From an uncultured Xanthobacteraceae bacterium (GTDB lineage: Bacteria; Pseudomonadota; Alphaproteobacteria; Rhizobiales; Xanthobacteraceae): a DNA stretch of 10,421 nt. Shown here piece after piece: positions 7,172 to 10,421 of this stretch (positions are counted from its first letter, which is position 1; each line of letters starts with the position of its first letter). Position numbers and translations under genes: made by a program. Where the stretch lies: NCBI GenBank assembly GCA_955652195.1, contig CATPBC010000376.1, positions 1 through 10,421 on the forward strand, given 5' to 3'. The notes beneath the pieces are model-generated. The model did no database searches. It saw only the letters and a list, made by a program, of their open reading frames with translations, and was not told the DNA's origin.

Positions 7172-8275
7172 CTACTCGCCCGCTTGCAATGTCAATGCCG
7201 GCGGCGCGATGGCATTTTCGGCTTCGGCTCGCAGCTCTACCTGCGCAATCCGTTCGCCATGCGCCTCGATTTTGCCGATGGAGACGACCGCCTGCCGAAT
7301 ATCTTCGCCCGCCTGATTGAAATGGGTTTGCAATTTGCGCACGCGCTCGCCCAATAGACCCACGTCCTTCACCAGACGCGCGACCTCGTCGCGAATTTGA
7401 TCGGCCGCTTCGCGCATGCGGACGTCTTTCTGCATTTGCTGTACCATCTGAATCGCCAGCGAAAGCAGTGCCGGCGACACGATGACGACCCGTGCGCGGT
7501 AGGCGCGCTGAAACAAGTCGTCAAAGCCGTCGTAAAGCTCGGCGTAAACCGATTCCGATGGCACGAACATCAGCGCCACTTCGTAGGTCTCGCCCGGAAT
7601 TAAATATTTGTCGGCAATGTCGGCAATATGCTTATTGACGTCGCTGCGCAGACGCTGCGCCGCAGCCTTGCGCTCTTCCTCGGATTTGGCGTCGCGGTAG
7701 GCGGTGACGGCTTCGAGCGGAAATTTGGCATCGATCGCCATTGGCCGCTTATCGGGAAGGAAGACACAGCAGTCGGGCCGCGTGCGATTCGATAAAGTAT
7801 ACTGAAATTCGTAGGCGCCTTTGGGCAGCCCGTCCTGGATGATCGCCTCCATCCGCAACTGACCGAAAGCGCCGCGCGATTGCTTATTGGCGAGAACGCC
7901 CTGCAGCGTAGTCACTTCAGTCGCGAGCGCCGTGATGTTCTTCTGTGCGCTGTCGATAACGGCGAGGCGCTCGTGCAGCTTCTGCAAGTTCTCGGTCGTG
8001 TGCTGGGTAGTCTTGTGCAGCGAATCGCCCAGCCGGTGCGTCACCGAATCGAGCCGCTCGTTCACCGCGTGCTGAACTTGCGATTGCCGGTCGGCCAGCA
8101 TCTTGATCATCGCCTCAAGACGCGCCGCGCTGTCGCGCTGCGCCTGCAGCAATTCCGCAACCATCATGGCTTTGGCGTCCGCGGGACGGCGCGACCGCCA
8201 CAATGCGACGCCGACCGCGGCAAGGGCGGCGATGACGATCGCGATAACCACAAGGATCGGCAGGCTGTCGGTCAT
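7172..8275 (-). CDS. rmuC: DNA recombination protein RmuC
   Basis: RmuC family proteins limit inversions between short inverted repeats in E. coli and are predicted to carry a restriction-endonuclease-like (PD-(D/E)xK) core; the exact reaction is unsettled. This 367-residue copy has an N-terminal membrane segment (about 5-26, ending WRSRR), a long heptad-like helical region (about 35-130), then the conserved core. Recognisable core motifs are GAFGQLRMEAIIQDGLP (135-151), RPDCCVFLP (166-174), MAIDAKFPLEAVTAY (179-193, with the D-x-K pair at 182-184), YEVALMFVPSESVYAEL (231-247) and VVIVSPALL (263-271). It is shorter than the E. coli protein, as is common in alphaproteobacteria. It is the first gene of the leftward unit and diverges from def across 132 bp; ampG begins 6 bp after its stop. 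The ATG at 8275 has only a weak GAGCG-like ribosome binding site. Confidence 0.95.
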   Translation of the reverse strand: MTDSLPILVVIAIVIAALAAVGVALWRSRRPADAKAMMVAELLQAQRDSAARLEAMIKMLADRQSQVQHAVNERLDSVTHRLGDSLHKTTQHTTENLQKLHERLAVIDSAQKNITALATEVTTLQGVLANKQSRGAFGQLRMEAIIQDGLPKGAYEFQYTLSNRTRPDCCVFLPDKRPMAIDAKFPLEAVTAYRDAKSEEERKAAAQRLRSDVNKHIADIADKYLIPGETYEVALMFVPSESVYAELYDGFDDLFQRAYRARVVIVSPALLSLAIQMVQQMQKDVRMREAADQIRDEVARLVKDVGLLGERVRKLQTHFNQAGEDIRQAVVSIGKIEAHGERIAQVELRAEAENAIAPPALTLQAGE

Positions 8276-8371
8276 GCTGCGCTCGGCAGTTCGAATTCGC
8301 GATTCGGCTCGGGAACGAAGAGCGAACGGTCATAGCCGCTTGTCGCCGGATGCGCAAACAAAACCGGCGCA

Positions 8372-8400
8372 TTGACCCCGCTTTAAGCACCGCTTACATC
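8372..8400 (+). promoter_or_regulatory. Candidate promoter for def-fmt-truA
   Basis: TTGACC at 8372-8377 matches the -35 consensus at five of six positions. Seventeen nucleotides later, TACATC at 8395-8400 is a weak -10 (three of six). If used, transcription would start around 8406-8408, practically at the def ATG (8408), which has no Shine-Dalgarno in front of it. The message would then be leaderless or nearly so. Motif evidence only. Confidence 0.35.
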
Positions 8401-8407
8401 GCCGGCC

Positions 8408-8938
8408 ATGGCGGTGCGCGAGATAATCAAGCTTCCGGACAAGCGTCTGCGGCTAAAGTCCGAGCCGGTGAAACAGATCGACGCCAGTATCCGCAAGCTC
8501 GTCGATGACATGTTTGAGACGATGTACAAGGCGCCGGGCATCGGGCTGGCCGCGATCCAAATCGGCATCCCCAAGCGCGTCATCACGCTGGATTTGTCGA
8601 AGAAGGAGCAGGATCACGCGCCGCGGGTGTTCATCAATCCGGAAATTACCTGGCACTCGGAGGAACGGGCCAAGTTCGAGGAAGGCTGCTTGTCAATTCC
8701 GGAATACTATGAGGAAGTCGAGCGGCCGACCGCGGTGAAGGTCAGGTATCTCGATCTTGCCGGCAAGAAGCACGAGATCGATGCCAAAGGCCTGCTGGCG
8801 ACCTGCCTGCAGCATGAAATCGATCACATCAACGGCGTGCTTTTTATCGATCACATTTCCAAGCTCAAGCGCGACCGCGTGATCAAAAAATTCGTCAAAG
8901 CAGCCAAAGAGAATGCGGCAAAGAAGGTGGAGGCGTGA
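8408..8938 (+). CDS. def: Peptide deformylase
   Basis: A metal-dependent cytoplasmic hydrolase that removes the formyl group from the N-terminal methionine of nascent proteins. The 176-residue product carries all three family motifs: [10 protein letters not shown] (44-53, motif 1 with Q51), EGCLSIP (92-98, motif 2, metal ligand C94) and QHEIDH (135-140, motif 3, ligands H136 and H140, catalytic E137). The length and the Lys-rich C-terminus fit the bacterial type I form. The N-terminus, reading [10 protein letters not shown], is the usual start of the family, which fixes the ATG at 8408 even though no Shine-Dalgarno precedes it. It is the first gene of a rightward cluster; fmt starts on the next base after its stop. 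Pairing with fmt is conserved in many bacteria because the two enzymes remove and add the same group. Confidence 0.97.
   Translation: MAVREIIKLPDKRLRLKSEPVKQIDASIRKLVDDMFETMYKAPGIGLAAIQIGIPKRVITLDLSKKEQDHAPRVFINPEITWHSEERAKFEEGCLSIPEYYEEVERPTAVKVRYLDLAGKKHEIDAKGLLATCLQHEIDHINGVLFIDHISKLKRDRVIKKFVKAAKENAAKKVEA
8926..8933 (+). promoter_or_regulatory. Ribosome binding site deciding the fmt TTG start
   Basis: GGTGGAGG inside the end of def holds a full GGAGG core (8929-8933) placed 5 nt before the TTG at 8939. Together with the conserved Fmt N-terminus this supports TTG initiation, coupled to def termination. Confidence 0.7.
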
Positions 8939-9877
8939 TTGGCGCTCCGCCTGGTTTTCATGGGCACGCCTGAATTCGCGGTGCCCACATTGGGCTCGAT
9001 TGTCAGCGGCGGACATAAGCTGGTCGCGGTCTATAGCCGTCCGCCGCGGCCCGCCGGTCGCGGCATGTCGGTGCAGGCTTCACCGATTGCTCATGAAGCC
9101 GACCGCTTTGGATTGCCGGTTTTTACGCCCAAGACTTTCACGCCGAAGACACTTCGGGAGACCAGCACCGTTGATGCCATGCTGGCGCATCATGCCGACG
9201 CGGCCGTGGTGGTCGCCTATGGCTTAATCCTGCCGAAGCCGATTTTAGATCTGTTTCCACTTGGTTGTTTCAATCTGCACGCTTCGCTCTTGCCACGCTG
9301 GCGCGGCGCTGCGCCGATCCATCGCGCGATCCTCGCCGGCGATCGCGAGACCGGCGTCATGGTCATGAAGATGGACGAAGGACTCGACACTGGACCGATC
9401 GCGATGACCGAACGCGTCAGCATCGGTCCGGACGCGACCGCCGGCGATCTCCACAATGAACTGGCGCGGCTTGGCGCCGGTCTCATGCTGCGCGCCCTCG
9501 CGGCGCTTGAAAAAGGCGATCTGCGCTTGACGCCGCAACCCGCAGCCGGCGCGACTTACGCCAATAAAATCGAGAAGAGCGAGACCCGGATCGACTGGAG
9601 CCAATCATGGAACAAGGTCCACGACCATTGCCGCGGACTTTCACCGTTTCCCGGCGCCTGGTTCGAATATCCCAATACCGGCCGGATCAAGGTTCTGCGC
9701 ACCACGAAGGGCAGGGGCACTGGCGAGCCCGGCCGCGTGCTCGATGACGATTTGACCATCGCTTGCGGGGAAGGCGCGATCCGGCTTCTCGAATTACAAC
9801 GTTCCGGGCGCCAACCGATGCGCGTCGACGAATTCCTGCGCGGCACGTCGATCCCGCGCGCCAGCACCTTGCACTGA
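8939..9877 (+). CDS. fmt: Methionyl-tRNA formyltransferase
   Basis: Transfers the formyl group of 10-formyltetrahydrofolate to Met-tRNA(fMet), making the initiator tRNA for translation. The 312-residue product begins [16 protein letters not shown] (about 3-18), the usual Rossmann-like start. The catalytic triad is visible: N112 and H114 in [17 protein letters not shown] (111-127), and D150 in DEGLDTGPI (146-154). The C-terminal tRNA-binding domain starts with [16 protein letters not shown] (about 205-220) and ends near LH-312. The start is TTG, directly after the def stop with no gap; the next in-frame ATG, at 8960, would remove the conserved first beta strand. An odd feature is a doubled FTPKT (62-66 and 67-71). 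truA follows 20 bp later on the same strand. Confidence 0.97.
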   Translation: MALRLVFMGTPEFAVPTLGSIVSGGHKLVAVYSRPPRPAGRGMSVQASPIAHEADRFGLPVFTPKTFTPKTLRETSTVDAMLAHHADAAVVVAYGLILPKPILDLFPLGCFNLHASLLPRWRGAAPIHRAILAGDRETGVMVMKMDEGLDTGPIAMTERVSIGPDATAGDLHNELARLGAGLMLRALAALEKGDLRLTPQPAAGATYANKIEKSETRIDWSQSWNKVHDHCRGLSPFPGAWFEYPNTGRIKVLRTTKGRGTGEPGRVLDDDLTIACGEGAIRLLELQRSGRQPMRVDEFLRGTSIPRASTLH

Positions 9878-9897
9878 GTATTTAAGGCGACGCGGCG

Positions 9898-10421
9898 ATG
9901 CCTCGCTATAAGCTCACGATCGAATATGACGGCACGCTTTTTGTTGGCTGGCAGGCGCAGGACAACGGCGTCTCAGTGCAAGCCGTCCTCACCGATGCGA
10001 TTGCAGCCTTCACCGGCGAGCGGGTTGTAGTCGGCGCCGCCGGACGGACCGACGCCGGCGTGCATGCTTTGGGCCAGGTGGCGCATGTCGATCTCGCTAA
10101 GGACTGGGAATGCGAGACCGTGCGCGACGCCATCAATTTCCACCTGCGCCCGCAGCCGGTCGTGGTGCTGACCGCCGAACGCGCGGCGCCGGACTTCGAC
10201 GCCCGGTTCTCCGCCGTCAAACGGCATTACCTTTATCGCGTCGTCAACCGCCGCGCCGATCTTGCGCTCGACCAAAACCGCGCTTGGCGCGTGCCGCGCC
10301 CGCTCAATGCCGAAGCGATGCATGCCGCCGCACAGCGCCTTGTCGGCCATCACGACTTCACCACCTTCCGCTCTGCCGAGTGCCAGGCCAAATCGCCGGT
10401 AAAGACGCTCGATCGCCTCGA
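9898..10421 (+). CDS. truA: tRNA pseudouridine(38-40) synthase TruA (3' end cut by window edge)
   Basis: TruA converts uridines 38-40 of the tRNA anticodon arm to pseudouridine without a cofactor. About 174 of an expected 245-270 residues are present, from the ATG at 9898 (AAGG at 9884-9887 is a possible ribosome binding site). The N-terminus [19 protein letters not shown] is typical, and the catalytic aspartate D52 lies in [14 protein letters not shown] (47-60). Further family signatures are [15 protein letters not shown] (about 101-115) and the [20 protein letters not shown] segment near the cut (about 152-171). It is the third gene of the def-fmt-truA unit, 20 bp after the fmt stop. In rhizobia I recall dapE often following; that would lie outside the window. 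Confidence 0.97.
   Translation, partial: MPRYKLTIEYDGTLFVGWQAQDNGVSVQAVLTDAIAAFTGERVVVGAAGRTDAGVHALGQVAHVDLAKDWECETVRDAINFHLRPQPVVVLTAERAAPDFDARFSAVKRHYLYRVVNRRADLALDQNRAWRVPRPLNAEAMHAAAQRLVGHHDFTTFRSAECQAKSPVKTLDRL

Noticed and set aside
8292..8306. Small palindrome CGAAT-TCGCG-ATTCG between rmuC and def as an operator
   Set aside because: The arms are 5 bp and rely partly on an EcoRI-like hexamer; there is no second copy and no regulator nearby.
8329..8357. rmuC promoter candidate: TTGCGC (8352-8357) and TATGAC (8329-8334) on the minus strand, 17 bp apart
   Set aside because: Only three and four of six positions match consensus, which is no better than chance in a 132-bp gap; rmuC must have a promoter here, but I cannot fix it.
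1..10421. New defence system, phage or mobile island
   Set aside because: Every gene but one is a recognisable core or metabolic gene in an ordinary order. No transposase, integrase, tRNA attachment site, abrupt composition change or CRISPR-like spacing was seen.

Overview
The window looks like chromosomal housekeeping DNA from an alphaproteobacterium of the order Hyphomicrobiales (Rhizobiales), probably near Bradyrhizobium/Nitrobacteraceae or Xanthobacteraceae. Three things point there: high-GC codon use, the gene order rmuC <-> def-fmt-truA, and an intergenic composite palindromic repeat built on the GAGCATGATC...CCGGTTTTC theme that recurs in rhizobial genomes. I cannot place it more finely without a search.

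Left part, minus strand. Positions 1-1486 hold almost all of eutA, the ATPase that reactivates coenzyme-B12-dependent ethanolamine ammonia-lyase; only its last few codons are cut off by the window edge. Positions 1487-1637 are intergenic and mostly filled by the composite repeat. Next upstream come an exported protein of unknown function (1638-2696) and, 25 bp before it, a large class A penicillin-binding protein with GT51 glycosyltransferase and transpeptidase domains (2722-5646). Both are probably read from a promoter with an exact TATAAT at 5697-5702. Upstream of that lies the pair rmuC (7172-8275) and ampG (5804-7165), separated by 6 bp and probably one transcript.

Right part, plus strand. 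Diverging from rmuC across a 132-bp gap is the def-fmt-truA cluster: peptide deformylase, methionyl-tRNA formyltransferase and tRNA pseudouridine synthase A (cut by the right edge). def and fmt remove and add the same formyl group at the start and end of translation initiation, and are abutted with no spacer; fmt starts at TTG directly after the def stop, with a strong ribosome binding site inside def.

Functionally there are three blocks: translation/tRNA maturation (def, fmt, truA), peptidoglycan synthesis and recycling (class A PBP, the unknown exported partner, AmpG) next to the DNA maintenance gene rmuC, and the edge of an ethanolamine catabolism locus (eutA; eutBC are predicted beyond the left edge). 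I found no insertion sequence, phage gene, CRISPR array, RNA gene or defence system. No gap without a gene exceeds 300 bp. The least explained items are the exported protein at 1638-2696, the unusual ends of the penicillin-binding protein, and the composite repeat that supplies a stop codon.
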